A DNA stretch of 64,000 nt, from positions 53,990,636-54,054,635 of the forward strand of contig NC_081414.1 of NCBI RefSeq assembly GCF_030272615.1, read 5' to 3'. Positions 44,583-57,220 of the stretch are shown piece by piece. The first letter of the stretch is position 1; every line of letters begins with the position of its first letter. The notes under the pieces were generated by a model. The model saw nothing but the letters and a program-made list of their open reading frames with translations. It was not told the origin of the DNA and did not search any database. The stretch is from Cryptomeria japonica. Taxonomy: Eukaryota > Streptophyta > Pinopsida > Cupressales > Cupressaceae. The translations under genes and the position numbers were made by a program.

Positions 44583-45860
44583 TTATGCCAAGTACTTGCG
44601 AAGGTGCATGCTATTTACAGGATCAGATAGAGATTCACCTTCTAGTGTGGCAAGCTGATATGCCCCCGAGCCATATGCTGTAGTTACTATGAAAGGCCTA
44701 ACCCAATTAGGTTCAAACTTGCCTTTGATGATGTCAGTAGATTGTGCATTCTTAGGGTTTGCCTTTAAAACCAGATCTCCCACTTCGAAGTGTCGCCCTT
44801 TGACCTTCTTATTATAAGAGCGACGGAGACGATTTTGATATGCTTGCAAATGTGCTAGGGCTGTCTAACATTTCTCATCTAACATCTCAAGCTGATGCAA
44901 CCAAGAGACTCTGTGTGTCTCATCATCAATCAAGTGTTGCAAGGAAACATGCAAGGAAGGAATCTCCACTTCTAAAGGTAAAATGGCTTCCACACCATAC
45001 ACCAAGGAATAAGGTGTTGCGCCAGTAGGTGTGCGGATAGAAGTGCGATAAGCCCATAGTGCTGGATTCAACTAAACATGCCAATCTCGACCAGCGTCAT
45101 TGACAACCTTTTTCAGGATCTTGATAATGGTTTTATTGGATGCTTCGACTTGACCATTCCCCTGTGGATAGTATGGACTGGAGAAACGGTGTTGGATATG
45201 AAACTTTTCACAAAGTTCCTTGACATCTTTATTCTTAAAGGGGCGACCATTATCAGTGACTATGGAAAAAGGAACCCCATACCGGCATATTATATAATTC
45301 AATAGGAATTTTGAAATTTGCACACCAATGATATAGGTCATGGGGATAGCCTCGATCCATTTTGTAAAATACTCTGTGGCTGTAATGATAAACTTGTGTC
45401 CATTTGCAGATGTCAGGTGAATTTTGCCAATAAGATCCAATCCCCATTGAGGAAAGGGCCATGGAGATATGATAGAATGAAGCTCTTGGGTTGGTGCATG
45501 AATGTAATTTCCATGGATCTGGCACTTGTAGCACTTCTTAACAAAATCATGAACATCTTTTTCCAGAGTGGGCCAATAATACCCAGCACAAATCAACTTT
45601 CTGGCTAAGCTCAGACCATTGAAATGGCCCCCACATATACCATCATGAACCTCGTGTAAAGCCGTTTGTGCTTCGTCAGAATCCAAACACTTGAGGAGGG
45701 TATGGTCAAAAGAATGATGGTAAAGGGTGTCGGCGATGATGACATATTTGGTTGTCTGGCAGATAAAGGCTCGGCGTTGGTTAGCGAAAAGGTTGGGTGG
45801 TAAGGTTTGGGATTTCAAATATTGATATACGTCATTGTACCATGGGGAGTTGTGACCAAC
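44583..45860 (-). pseudogene. pol: Integrase of element C
   Basis: Minus frame broken by two stops only (near 45070 and 44850). Zinc-binding HDGICGGH and KKCYKCQIH are present, then catalytic WGLDLIG, TDNGRPF and GNGQVEASNK, so the D-D-E residues look intact. The C-terminal GDLVLKANPKN and AYGSGAYQL match A. It ends at LRKYLA before the stop at 44583. It is the better preserved of the two integrases. Confidence 0.87.
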
Positions 45861-46850
45861 AAGAATGCACATCACATCCACTGTCAGAATGTCAAAAGAA
45901 GGAACCAGCAATTGTTTGACTAAAAATTCACATTTGTCCATATTGTGGGGCATATTCAACATGGAAGCAATTGTAGCCATCGCATCTGCCAACTTGTTTT
46001 GCATTCTTGGAACTTGACTGAAATGGATAGCCGTGAATTTTGTCTTCAAGAAGTCTACCATATGCTTATAAGGAATAAGCGTTTCATCTTTTTTTTCATA
46101 GTCATCATTCACTTGTCGGATGACTAATTAAGAATCTCCATAGACTTGCAAATGCGTGATGTTCTAGTGGACTGCTACTCGGAGTCCTGTAACTAGTGCT
46201 TCATACTCTGCAATGTTATTGGTACAATGAAAAGTTATCCTATAGGACTTGGGAATAGCATCACCTTGAGGGGTGACAAACAAGATGCTGGCTCTGAACC
46301 CGAACTTGGTATGGGACCCATCAAAGTATAACTTCCATTCATTAGAAGATGTGAGAGTAAAGACTGATTCATCTAGAAAATTGGTCAATATGGGATGATC
46401 ATTAGAAATAGGAGCCTTTGCAAGTTGATCTGCTATGACTTGTCCTTTTATCGCCTTTCACTCCATATACTCAATGTCAAATTCACTGAGAATCATGACC
46501 CATTTTGCTAGGTGACCCATCAAAGCTGCTCGGCTAAGCAAGTATTTTAAGGGATCAATTTTTGTAACCAACAATGTTTGGTGGCTTAACATATAATGTC
46601 GAAGCTTTTGTGTTGCAAATACCACTCCTAAGCATGCCCTTTCAATAGTTGAATAATTTATCTCATAACCTACCAGTGTCCGGCTGATATAATAAATAGC
46701 TCGCTCTTTGCTGTTCTCATCTTGTTGGGCCAAGAGAACTCCTAATGCCATTTCAGTTGCAGAAATATACAATAAAAATGGTTTTCCTTCTATAGGAGGC
46801 CTTAGGATAGGCGGTGACAACAAATATTCTTTGAGAGCTTGAAAGGCTAA
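45861..46850 (-). pseudogene. pol: RNase H plus second RNase H of C
   Basis: Same frame as RT and integrase. The Ty3-type RNase H shows LLYISATEMALGVLLAQQ and YYISRTLVGYEINYS. The second RNase H shows WKLYFDGSHT, NNIAEYEALVTGLRVA and DAMATIASML. Stops are near 46850, 46456 and about 46160. In the same position A has Asn for the Asp of the LYFDG motif. Confidence 0.82.
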
Positions 46851-48437
46851 TTAACATTGCTTAGTCCATTTAAAAGTGACACCTTTATGCAGTAGATGCT
46901 GGAATGGATGACATTTATCGGCCAACTGAGCTATGAAGTGGTGGATTGACTGGAGCTTTCCTTGCAGACTGCATAATTGATGGAGATTAGAAGGAGGAGG
47001 CATATCCATTATTGCTTTAACCTTGGCAGGGTCAACCTCAATGCCTCTATGAGAAACAATGTACCCTAGTAACTTGCCAACTGTGACACCAAAGACACAC
47101 TTCTTTGGATTGAGTCTGAGCTTGTAGGTCTCCATTCGGTCAAAGATTGGGCCTAGGATGGCTAAATGACTATCTCTTGTGACAGATTTGCATAACAAGT
47201 CATCAACATAGTCCTCCATCAAAGTATGCATGAAATCATGAAAAATTGTCATCATTGCTCTTTGATATGTTGCGCCTGCATTTTTAAGACCGAAGGGCAT
47301 CACATTCCAACAGTAGGTACCCCAAGCACAGGTGAATGTTGTCTTATGTTGATCTTCAGGAGCAATGCGAATTTGGTTATAGCCAGAGATACCATCCATC
47401 AATGAAAGCATCTCATATCTAGTAGTCATGTCCACTATGATGTCGATATTTGGCAATGGAAAATCATCCTTAGGGCATGCTTTGTTGAGATCCCTAAAAT
47501 CTATATAGATTTTGATGCCCCCAGTTACTTTGCTAAATGGTACTAATTGAAATCTAGTCTGCATAATCGATGGGTCTGATAAAGCCCACATCCAGTAATT
47601 TTTTCAGTTCCACCTTGACCAAAAGAGCCACCTGGGGATGCATCTTTCAAAGTTTCTATTTGACAGGCTTGGCATCAGCTTTCAATGGCAAATGATGAAG
47701 GACTAATTCTAGATCAAGGCCAGGCATATCTACATAGGACCATGCAAAGCTGATCTTCTTCTCAAGAAAGAAATTGATAAAATCTATCTTTCCTGTTTTG
47801 ATAGAGAAGCAGCAAAATGAATGACCTTAGGGTTGTTAGGTGTACCCAAATTGATTTCCTCGATCATTTCCACAAGCAATGTTTATTTATCCTAACTTGA
47901 TAGGGGTATGTCCACTCTTCCACCTTTGGGCGCCTCAGAGAGGTTTTCACCCGCAGGTACGTCTTTTGTTTTTACTTTTGTATGACCAGAGAGTGCCTTA
48001 CGGTTTTCACTCAAAGATCTATTCTTTTGATTTTTTACTATTTCTTTTCTTTTTTCATTTTGATGACTAGAAGAGGGAGTTGACCCCCCAAAATATGTTG
48101 TGGAATCCAAATCGATAGCAAATCTTGCCTTATGATCACCTTATGGCATGCCTACCTATAGTCCAAGGAATTCTGCCATTGCTTCATCATTTTGAAAATA
48201 GTCCAATGTGAGTGGTTCTTGTTGGTCATGTTGGATAAGTTGGGGATAGATGAGGGGCATGTCATCATCGGTTGTAAGGAGAGAAAGGGCTGATATGGTA
48301 AAGATGTAAACATCTATAGTGTCACTATCCAATCTGCTTGTATCTGATTCGGAGCTTGGATCCCAAAATGACTCTATCCAAGCATGAGGACATGTTTTAG
48401 GAAGAGGAGTTATTTCATGTTTGTCTTCCATAGGCAA
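46851..48437 (-). pseudogene. pol: Pol linker and reverse transcriptase of C
   Basis: RT is open from about 47591 with IYIDFRDLNKACPKDDFPLP, FGLKNAGATYQRAM and an intact YVDD box (47199-47210). The linker (48437-47892) is acidic and has the QNDEAMAEFLGL segment shared with A and E. Two small shifts between 47560 and 47800 cancel out. Stops interrupt the linker. Confidence 0.85.
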
Positions 48438-48605
48438 ATTATCAGGGTCAATGAAAATATTGTCGAGGGCATAGGAGCTAGAAGAAAAAGAACTCCACTC
48501 CCATTCATTGGAATCATTTTCGGGTCGGGTATCCTCAGGTGTTATTTCATCATCAGAGTCACGCCCTTTTCTACACGTGGGAACTTTGGAAGATGAGGGT
48601 CCAAT

Positions 48606-49727
48606 TCACAACGATACAAAACCTAACCCTAAAGTCGAAGGTCGCATCTTGGGTATAACAGGTTCTAGCCTTCCATTGTTGTTCAAGCCTAAGCCACTGC
48701 AACCATCATATCCTTTCTTTTGCAGCATATTAAATCCTTTGCCGTATCGTTCCATTGGCAACTTGACAGGTGGGGTCTCAGTTGGATCTTTGTAAAGCCA
48801 ATCTATGACATCATCATCTAAAGTTTCCTTGTCAAGTTCACCCCATCTTGTAAATGTAGTGGGAGGCTGATATTGAATAATGACCTTAGGTTCCTTTTGC
48901 AATAAATGCAGTTTGCCATATGATTTTGGAGATATTGGTAAATTCTTGATGAGGAATGTTTGATCCATTGAATATTCTCCGCATCCTTGGTCTTGTATCT
49001 TCAATTTTCCTTTGACAACACCTAACAATTCATTAGGATCCACATAACTATGTGAATTGGCCTCTCTATTGACTGGGACTTGTTGCTGAGGGGTATCCTT
49101 TAGAGTAGCACAAAATTGAAATGGATTAGGATCTCCTGGAATTGTTATCTCAGTTCCATTGTAAGGATATTTTAAACATTGATGATAAGTGGATGGAATT
49201 GCTTTCATTGCATGGATCCATGGATGGCCAAGAATCATATTGTAAGGGAGATCAAGGTCCAAGACCTACAAGAAAGTGTTTTCTGTCACTGGATTGACTC
49301 TGATAGGTAATGTAATTATCCCTTTGGATGGGTGCTTAGCATCATCATATGCTTTTATTGTTATTCTTCTGGAAGCATCAATATCATTTTTTGTATATCC
49401 AAGGCCAATGACCACTCTCAAGGTACAAATATTAAGACCCGCTCTGCCATCTATCAAGACTCGTCGGATTTTGCAATTATGGACAAAGACTTCAAGGTGC
49501 AAAGGATCATTATGAGGGAGCTTATTAGGTGAGATATCATTATCAGAAAATGCGACATTTTGGGAAACAGCTAGATGTCCAATCCGGGCTTGAAACTGGT
49601 CAACATCAATATCTGTCAGGATAGTGGACTCAATTAAAGCTTTATCCAGGACTGCACGATGCATGGGAGACATTTTTAATAACTCAAGGATTGATATTTG
49701 TGTAGGTGTCTTTCCTAGATGATCCAA
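48606..49727 (-). pseudogene. pro: Protease and G-patch-like segment of C
   Basis: In frame with gag and pol. The active-site loop reads VLIDGRAGLNICT, with Arg where A and E have Gly after the first DG. ILGHPWIH-type strand follows a TAG near 49263. The segment YGKGFNMLQKKGYDG then LGLNNNG near 48640-48740 is the G-patch-like region. Confidence 0.82.
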
Positions 49728-49796
49728 GAGATTATACTGGCTTGCAGGAGTTGGTTTGGAAGGAGCTGTAGGAGCTCCTTTTAGGACTATTTTAGA

Positions 49797-52758
49797 TCAA
49801 CGAGTGGTAACTGCGCAAGAGGGATCTTGTCCCTTTATTCTTAGGGTGGAAACATACTCATTTGATGTGCGAAAAAAATTGATGACATTGTTATAACCAG
49901 TATTTGCATAATTTGTTGTTTGGGTAGAGTTTGAAGAAGACGCTTTACTCTTGTCATAATCAAGCAAAGGAGTTTTGAAAATAGTATGATCAGTGTTAGA
50001 GGTCACATGGGGCAGATCTACCTCAATTACTCCTTGCTCTAACAAATCTTGAATCATATGTTTCAATTGAAAACATGACGCGGTTTTATGTCCTTTGGAC
50101 CGATGATACTCACAGTATGCATTATCATTCCACCAATGCGGTTTTACCACTGGTTCTGCCTTGATATCTGGTAGCTTAATAAATTTTGCTTGTATTAATT
50201 GCTTCATTACTGACTCAATAGGCTCTCCCAATGGTGTAAATTGTCGAGAAGGCCCATCCCTTGATCAGAAAGGTTTGCACTGTTGGTTTTGTTGTTGGCC
50301 TTGTTATTGATTATATTGTTGAGTATGCTATTGTTGAGTAACATTGCTCATTGGTGCTTGATTTTGTTCCATAGTTGACATATTAGGAACACTCAATTTT
50401 TTGATTGTGAATGGGGGTTGATTTGTATTCACTGCTCTTGCATCAACAACTCCATCATTAGTGACATTCTTGTTCTTATACCAAAATCTATTTATGTCCC
50501 CTGAATTGTTTGTGTTGTCACTGTCTTTGTTAAGCTTAATGATTCCTTTAGCTACAAGAGCAGTTTCAATATTCATCCCTTTCTTAATGAGTTTCTCAAT
50601 AGTATTGGGACTTTTTAATTTCAGTTCATACATCATTTCTAGGACCAAGTTTTGGACAAATAGATTCACTTGTTGTTCTTCAAGTATATCTAGGGAAGAA
50701 CGACTATACAAGCTTTGCCATCGTTGCAAGAAAGTCACTAACGGCTCGCCTTGCTTTTGCTTGGTGCTGCATAAATCTGACATGGTCACGTCACTGTTGA
50801 TGTTGAATGCAAAATGAGATATAAACTTTTGAGCCAATTCAGACCAAGTCTTTATATTTCCTGGCAGATGTGAATACCAATCCATGGCTTGTCCCATGAG
50901 ACTTCGTGTAAATAATCGCATTAAATATGTCTCCTCATAACTCACTTCAGTACATGCCGCGAAAAATGCTCAAATGTGATCTTTTGGATTGCCATTCCCT
51001 TTATATTTCTCAAAATTAGGTGCCTCAAAATGTTTAGGGAATGGAGGCATGTGTAAGCTTTTATCAAATGGATTAGGACATAAATCCTGATCTGTATATA
51101 ACTTCTTTGTTCCTTTAGTTTCTAATGCGTCAACTTGTCATTGCAATTTCTCAAGTTGTTGCGCAATTGTATTAGATTTTGGAGGTCCATCATTAATCTC
51201 AGTGGATACTCTTTGTCGATACATCGTATTTCTGATCGATTGTTGATGCTCCGAAATGGCCATTTTTGGTGTCTCCGGCATATAATTTTCTTGGTACATC
51301 TCTTGTTGTTGTGGTTGTGCCATGCCTTGATATCGACCTTGTTGTTGTGCTTCTTGTAGCCTAGGTTGATATTGCAATTGAGTATGTTGTTGATATTGCA
51401 CAGGCGCCAATTGCGGTTGTGAAGTATGATAGCTTGTTTGCCTTGGCACATATTGAGGCACATGTTGTTGTTGATGCTGACGAATCGGAATTTGTTGACT
51501 TTGTGCCAATTTTTGTTGCGGTGTATATCCCATCATTTGCAAAAAACTTTGTTTAGGTGGTTTTCGTTGTTTCTCCTTAAGATGGGGTATAGCACTTGCA
51601 TTAACTTGCTACGTGGTTTGTCCAATCCATTGTGATGGTTGCAAGTTTGCATTAATTTGTAATGGTGCCGAAGGTGCTGCAATTTGTTGTCGAATGCGAT
51701 ATTGTTGTTGTTGTACATTGCTTGTTTGTACATTTGATTACACTTTTTGTGTATTACTCAATTGTTGCAACAATTGTTGTTGGTGCAAACCACTATCCGT
51801 AGTTCTTTGTGTCGCCATTATCGAAGGATCTGTCCCAATAGTGTTTGGCAAATATATTGAGCTTAACGGGATATAAGAACTTTGTTGCATCGTGGAATTA
51901 TTTTGGACATTGGTGATATCAGGCATTCCAGTTGTGAAGCTCTCTTGCATTTTAGATTTTGATCCCATTTTATGCATATAAGGAACTACTTCTTGTTGAG
52001 GAATAGTTGTCAATATTTGCGTGGTCTTTATTTGATCTTGTGTTACAGGTGTTGTGTTGAATAATGGATTATTTATTGTCTCAAATGGTGACTTTTGAGG
52101 AATAGTCATTGTCAATGCCTTTGAAGCACGCTTACTCATCAAGGTAGGTTGAGTTGCTTGCTGTGCATTTTCTTCATTTGGATGCGGAGAGAAACTTAAC
52201 AACTCACTGCCTTGTTGTTCTTGCACATTGATTTGATCAATTGAAGAGGTCACATTACTCATCATGTTAAGATACTTTTGTGGAAACATATTAAAGACCT
52301 TGTTCAAGAACTTATCCATCTTTTTTGTTATCTTTGGATCTTGAAGGAACATGTCAACATCATCAGAAGCATCGGAATCAGATGAAGAATCTGGTTGGAT
52401 ATTTGGATTCACTTCTTGGTGAATGCCTTGATCTGAACCAAATCCTTGTGAAAGGGGTTGTTCTTCATACAATGTTTGTATTTCATGTTGCAAGTTTGGT
52501 TGATTCCAATTGAAAGGTGCACTTCCTCTTGGAGTTGGTGGAACACTCCCATGTCCTGGTTTCATAGGTACAAACACTGGTTCATATAATGGTGGTGGTC
52601 CAAGTTGAACACATTGCATATGGTGGTAGTGATGTGTTTGATGAACCTTCAATTTGTACTGTTTGACTGGTTTGAAATTGTGAATTTGATATGTTGTCAA
52701 TGGGTTGATACATTGGTTCACCCATCTTTTTAGATTTTGATCTTGTTTCAATAGGCAT
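49797..52758 (-). pseudogene. gag: Gag of element C
   Basis: The likely start is ATG at 52758 (MPIETRSKSKK), with a frameshift near 52620 into the frame open to 51738. A Gln-rich stretch (51542-51138), the Gag core (50945-50328: LMRLFTRSLMGQAMDWY, TFLQRWQSL) and the knuckle YCEYHRSKGHKTASC (about 50100) follow in one frame with stops between. The long Gln-rich middle is not in the Gag of A, which has a His/Pro-rich N-terminus instead. Confidence 0.82.
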
Positions 52759-54822
52759 GTCACTTATGCAAATGCAATATTTTTGGAATTTTTTCAAAGA
52801 CAATATATGATATGCAACTAAATGCAAACTAAATGAATGAGAATGCAATCTATGGCAAGAATGCAACCTATGTTCTTGGTTGTTTTTCAAGATTTTGACA
52901 AACTTTTTGGAATGCAAATCTAAGAGAGACCCTTAGGAAATTGAAATGATGTCTAGACCTCAAAGGACAAAAGGACCAAGTGACAAAAGGACAAATGACA
53001 AAGTCTCCCCTATATGCTTGGATACTAAGCTAGGTTTGACCAAATGACAATAATGACATAAAAAGAAAAGGTTTGATAAGGTCTAGACTTCTTAACAATG
53101 ACTTAGGGTTTATCAAAGATTTGGATTACTCAAGTATGACAAAACCTAGTTTTGACACTATATGCAAAGGGACAATTACTATGCAAATGAACTTAATATG
53201 ATATGATAATGACCTAAGCTTAATGAAGAGACCTAGGGTATGCAAATATGAATGTATGACAATGGTATTACTCTAATGCAAGAGGACTCATGCAAATGGA
53301 TGACCCTTATTGATATGCAAAGGAGAATGACCTAGGTGAAACTTAGCCTTGGTACTTGACAATGAACTTTGCAAAATGCAACCTAGGATGAACCTAAATC
53401 TAAGTGACATGAATGTTGAGACAAGATTTTGAACAATGTTTGACAACCATGTTTGAAGGTGTTTTGAAGTTTGTTGGATGAAATGTTCTTATGTTTAACC
53501 TTGTTTTGAATCAATTTGCCTTGTTCTTGAAATGAGATGCAATTCAACTTTTGACAAGCAAAGAAGACAAGATATTTCAACTTAGACTCAAGGCAATCAT
53601 GCTCACTCACACATTTCTTATGGTAGGCAAGAACATTAGGTACTTGAGAGGTAGACTCATTATGGGATTCAAGGAGAATACATAGATGCTTGACCCCACG
53701 GGCTCCCCTCCACGGCACTCACTTCTCAGGGCAGCCAAGAATTAGTCCCCGTGGAAATATCCCCATGGCGAACTTAGTATCTCTTCCAAGTATCCGAACT
53801 TGTCCTTCTCAAGCAACTAGAAGGGTTTTTGGCCTCTAAAAACAAGGTGTTTAGTAAGGATTTCTGTTAAGCGTTACTCCTTGATGTCACACAAGCATTA
53901 TTGAGACATTAAGCCCATCAAGATATCAAACAAATGTAGTCACGCAAGCATGATTTAGACTGTGAGGTCCTACTTAGATGTTGATATGAGAAAGAGTTCA
54001 AGGGTCATGACTTCCCAAGTAACTGCAATTCCCATGTAACCCTTCCTTCAAAGCTTTCGCCCATCAGGTATTTGTTTATAGTGAGTTAGAATGCCAAGGT
54101 ATTCTAGCCATACTCACTTTGGGTCATTCCCTTCTCACAATTATCACTTGCTTGCAAAAGAAAATGGTCGGGAAGGCAGGCCCTCTAAGGGTGACAAACA
54201 ATCAAAGACATGAGCATGGTATTGAAGATCTGGATTTTTTATCACCCTAAAAGGATGAGAGCATACTCTCCTACTCCAATGTCAAACTCAACAATCAAAT
54301 CAAGCATAGATTCATTCCATCCTATTTAGAAATCACTAGGTGCCTAAACATTAATTTCAAACACAAAGTTTAGTTGTATTCCAAGGCAACTTGCAAAACC
54401 CAAGTCAAAAGTTTGAAATGTTTAGTCTTTGATTATCGAACCTGCACAAAAACATGTTAGTAGTTTCATTTATTGTCTTTGTCATGCATATGCCAAGGTT
54501 TTGCATAGAGAATTAGTACCAAAAAAACCCAAAAAGCAGAAACAGAATGCAAAAGAAAACAACATGCAAGTGAAAAACACTGTCTTTTACCTCTGTTTCT
54601 AGACTTTACATAGGCACAAAAGTCATGACACAGGTGCAGAAGTCATGACATAGGCATAGATTGTCTTTGACATAGGTGCAAAATGCATAACACAGGCGCA
54701 GAATGCTTGACACAGGCGCAGAAGTTCCCAGAAAGTCCTGCACTACCCTGTTTCTTGGGTTTTTGACCTGCAAATCAACTCAAAAGCACTCAAAAACACA
54801 GTTAAGGGGTTAGATGGTTAGT
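52759..54822 (-). other. Leader of element C
   Basis: Non-coding, about 2 kb. It contains the leader block shared with A and H (53690-54240), GACAAA-rich low complexity (52920-53400) and a motif array (54608-54724). Minus ORF 53383-53718 has no support. Confidence 0.6.
54608..54724 (-). repeat. Leader motif array of C
   Basis: Six copies, read on the minus strand as TGCGCCTGTGTC or variants TGCACCTGTGTC and TGCCTATGTC, spaced about 20 bases. This is the counterpart of the CGCGTCTGTGT arrays of A. Confidence 0.6.
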
Positions 54823-54841
54823 GTTCATGTCAGGTTCACCA
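54823..54841 (-). other. Primer binding site of C
   Basis: TGGTGAACCTGACATGAAC lies five bases after the 5' LTR end on the minus strand. It is nearly the same as that of B. Confidence 0.6.
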
Positions 54842-54846
54842 ATTAA

Positions 54847-55433
54847 TGTAGCATAGGAATTTAGAAATCATCAAATCAATATAAACATTAATCATTAATA
54901 GCTCAATCACAAAAGCAGATTGCAATGATCAATCCTAACACACTCAATAGAGACATGAAAAGAAAAACATTCAAAACTAAAGACTAAGAAAACCAGATGC
55001 AGATTCGAATGTCTCCTTCATGCAGCTCCATTGTCCTTCTTTCTTCTCCAAATAGCCTTTGTTTGTGGATCTCACCTTCAAGTGCACACACATGAGATGA
55101 AAGCAAGTAAATAAGATATTGGTGCAAGAGTACTCGAAGTGTGATTGATTTGACAAAGTGATTAGAAATCCAATAATATGATTATTAGATTGAGATTGAA
55201 GAAATTCATCCAATTTATAGATAAATTGGAGAAATGATCAAATTAGCATGATTCAATTCAAATGGAAATTGCAAATCAATATGACAAATTATGACAAATT
55301 TGCACTTTCTATGCAAAATTGATTGATTGATAATTTATGACAAAATTATGACAGCTTTCTATGTCAAAATTGATTGATTGTCAATTATGACAAATTATGA
55401 CAAATTGAAATGACATTCCCATGAAATTAGGAG
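54847..55433 (-). repeat. Truncated 5' LTR of C
   Basis: Only the inner 587 bp, matching 38744-39330, remain. The outer part, including the TGTAGACACC end and the 47-bp repeats, is replaced by unrelated AT-rich sequence from 55434. Confidence 0.82.
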
Positions 55434-55535
55434 AAAAAATATATATAGAAATTAAATATATTTTAATGTTATTTCTCCTTATCCATCAAATGTATATAAA
55501 TATATACTTATTTTTTCAATTCATTGCAAAATACA

Positions 55536-55537
<2 letters not shown>

Positions 55538-55609
<72 letters not shown>
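55538..55609. repeat. (TA)n-(AC)n microsatellite
   Basis: About 30 bases of TA followed by about 42 bases of AC. Confidence 0.95.
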
Positions 55610-55612
<3 letters not shown>

Positions 55613-55689
55613 TTATATATTAAAAATATAAATAAAACAAAAAAAATAAAAAATAAAAAATTAAATTTTAAAAAAGAAAAAAAAAAAAC

Positions 55690-55960
55690 CAGGTTCCTCG
55701 GCCGAACCCACTGTGTTAAACACAGTGGTTTCGGCGAGCCGAACCACTGTGTTTAACACAATGGGACGACACGGCCGACAGCTGCCACATTGGGCGACCG
55801 CAATGGTCGGTGCCACTGCGGCCTCCCACAGTGGACGACCCTAAGGCCGACACTGTGGGCGACCATAGTGGTCGCTGCCACTGTGGTAACCCACAGTGAG
55901 CGGCACCCCCGGGTACTGCCACCGCTGACCCTCCAGCCATGGTTGCTACTCGGCATCCAA
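55690..55960. repeat. GC-rich block of CCACTGTG palindromes
   Basis: Three hairpins abut: 55708-55728 (CCACTGTGT/ACACAGTGG), 55730-55743 (TTCGGC-GA-GCCGAA) and 55744-55764. The first and third are reverse complements, so 55700-55775 is also one large palindrome. CCCACAGTG and CACTGTGGG recur to 55900. Confidence 0.7.
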
Positions 55961-56227
55961 CACCCTACACAGTTAAAACAAAAATAAAGAGAGAATAGAA
56001 CCTTAGCTCGATTAGGGCTAGGGTAAAAATATGGAAGGATAATAAAGTATAAAAAAATATAGATGGGTTTAGTGTTATAATAATAAAATTAGGGTAGTAA
56101 AGAAAAGAGTTAGTATATTATAAAATATGAGGTATTTTATAATATGCATTTTTAGATAGGGTTTGCATGAAGTTTTTTTATAATTATGTGGAAATTCTTT
56201 TATAGTATTTAAATATATAGCTATATT

Positions 56228-56231
<4 letters not shown>

Positions 56232-56311
<80 letters not shown>
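56232..56311. repeat. (TG)n microsatellite, 40 repeats
   Basis: About 80 bases of uninterrupted TG, facing the (AC)n tract about 620 bases upstream in inverted sense. Confidence 0.95.
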
Positions 56312-56312
<1 letters not shown>

Positions 56313-56871
56313 AAATATAGCAGATTTTAGAATAAATATTTATTTAGGTGTTTATAATTTATTTATGTTTTTAATATAGATTTCATTTAAAGAAGAAAAT
56401 AAAATGTTTAAATTTAAAGTATTATGAAGTTTAATCCCTTTAGAAATTTTATGACAAATAGGGTAAGACATTTTGATGAGATTAAACTTTATAGGAATTG
56501 TTTCCTTATGAATTTAATCAATTCTTTAAGTCAATTTAGTTTAAACTACATTTTAATTTTTGTTAAACAAAATATAGACACTTACAAATCTAAGTGCTAG
56601 GTCTAATTTAATTAGATCCTAAGATCAAATAATGGACATTGGAGATTTATCATTACCTACGGTAATTAATTTATTAATTTAGTTTATTGATTAAAATCAA
56701 TGAGAAAATAAAACTATTCAATTAGAATTCCGCATTTAATTTTAATTATTTTTGATTACTTGAGTTAGTAGATAAAGTTAACTCTAAACATAGTTAAGAC
56801 AAAACATGTTAGAGCATTTCATATTTGCTAATTTAATGTTTTAAGTTGTGATTTAAAAAAAAAAAATTATC

Positions 56872-57220
56872 CCGTTCTTGCCCTAAAATTTGGGCATGAT
56901 AGGTTGGACACTTGGTAGCTTCAAAGGTCACATTCACTGAACAAAATATCCCTACAAATTGACCCAACCATAATGATCCCTTGAACTTGGAAGCTTTTGT
57001 TGATCGAAAAAAGGTTCGAAGAGTACTTATAGATGGTGGTGCTAGCCTCAACATATGCACTCTACATTTGATCAAAGCTTTAGGATATTCTGAACATTAT
57101 ATTGAATCTACCAAGAGAATCAATATCAAAGCCTATGATGACGAGGAACACCCTTTTAAGGGTATGGTGACTTTACTAGTACAAGTAGGACCAACTACAA
57201 CAAATATCACCTTTAAAGTT
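56872..57220 (+). pseudogene. pro: Protease of E, N-terminal half
   Basis: The frame over 56972-57220 reads NDPLNLEAFVDRKK then VLIDGGASLNICT (Asp at 57032-57034) and IKAYDDEEHPFKG, matching A and C. It breaks at 57220, after the Phe-Lys codons, where G begins. Confidence 0.8.

Larger units (their letters stand above)
38744..55433 (-). mobile_element. Element C: Tat-lineage Ty3/gypsy retrotransposon
   Basis: Minus-strand element with a full 3' LTR (38744-40254), a purine tract identical to that of A, a PMD-type gene on the opposite strand, integrase, two RNase H domains, RT, protease with G-patch-like segment, Gag, leader, primer site, and only the inner 587 bp of the 5' LTR. Gag-pro-pol is in one net frame (2,727 codons from 52763 to 44583) with stops and two compensating shifts near 47560-47800. 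The truncation at 55433 means no target duplication can be checked. It is related to A but not a recent copy; the LTRs differ in length (1511 against 767 bp). Confidence 0.9.
55434..56871. other. Unassigned AT-rich DNA with microsatellites and a GC palindrome block
   Basis: No supported gene. It holds a (TA)n/(AC)n tract (55538-55609), a GC-rich palindrome block (55690-55960) and (TG)n (56232-56311). ORFs over the microsatellites are artefacts. It joins truncated C to truncated E; neither border shows element ends. Confidence 0.5.

Noticed and set aside
56075-56314. His/Thr repeat ORF
   Set aside because: It is a translation of the TG microsatellite.
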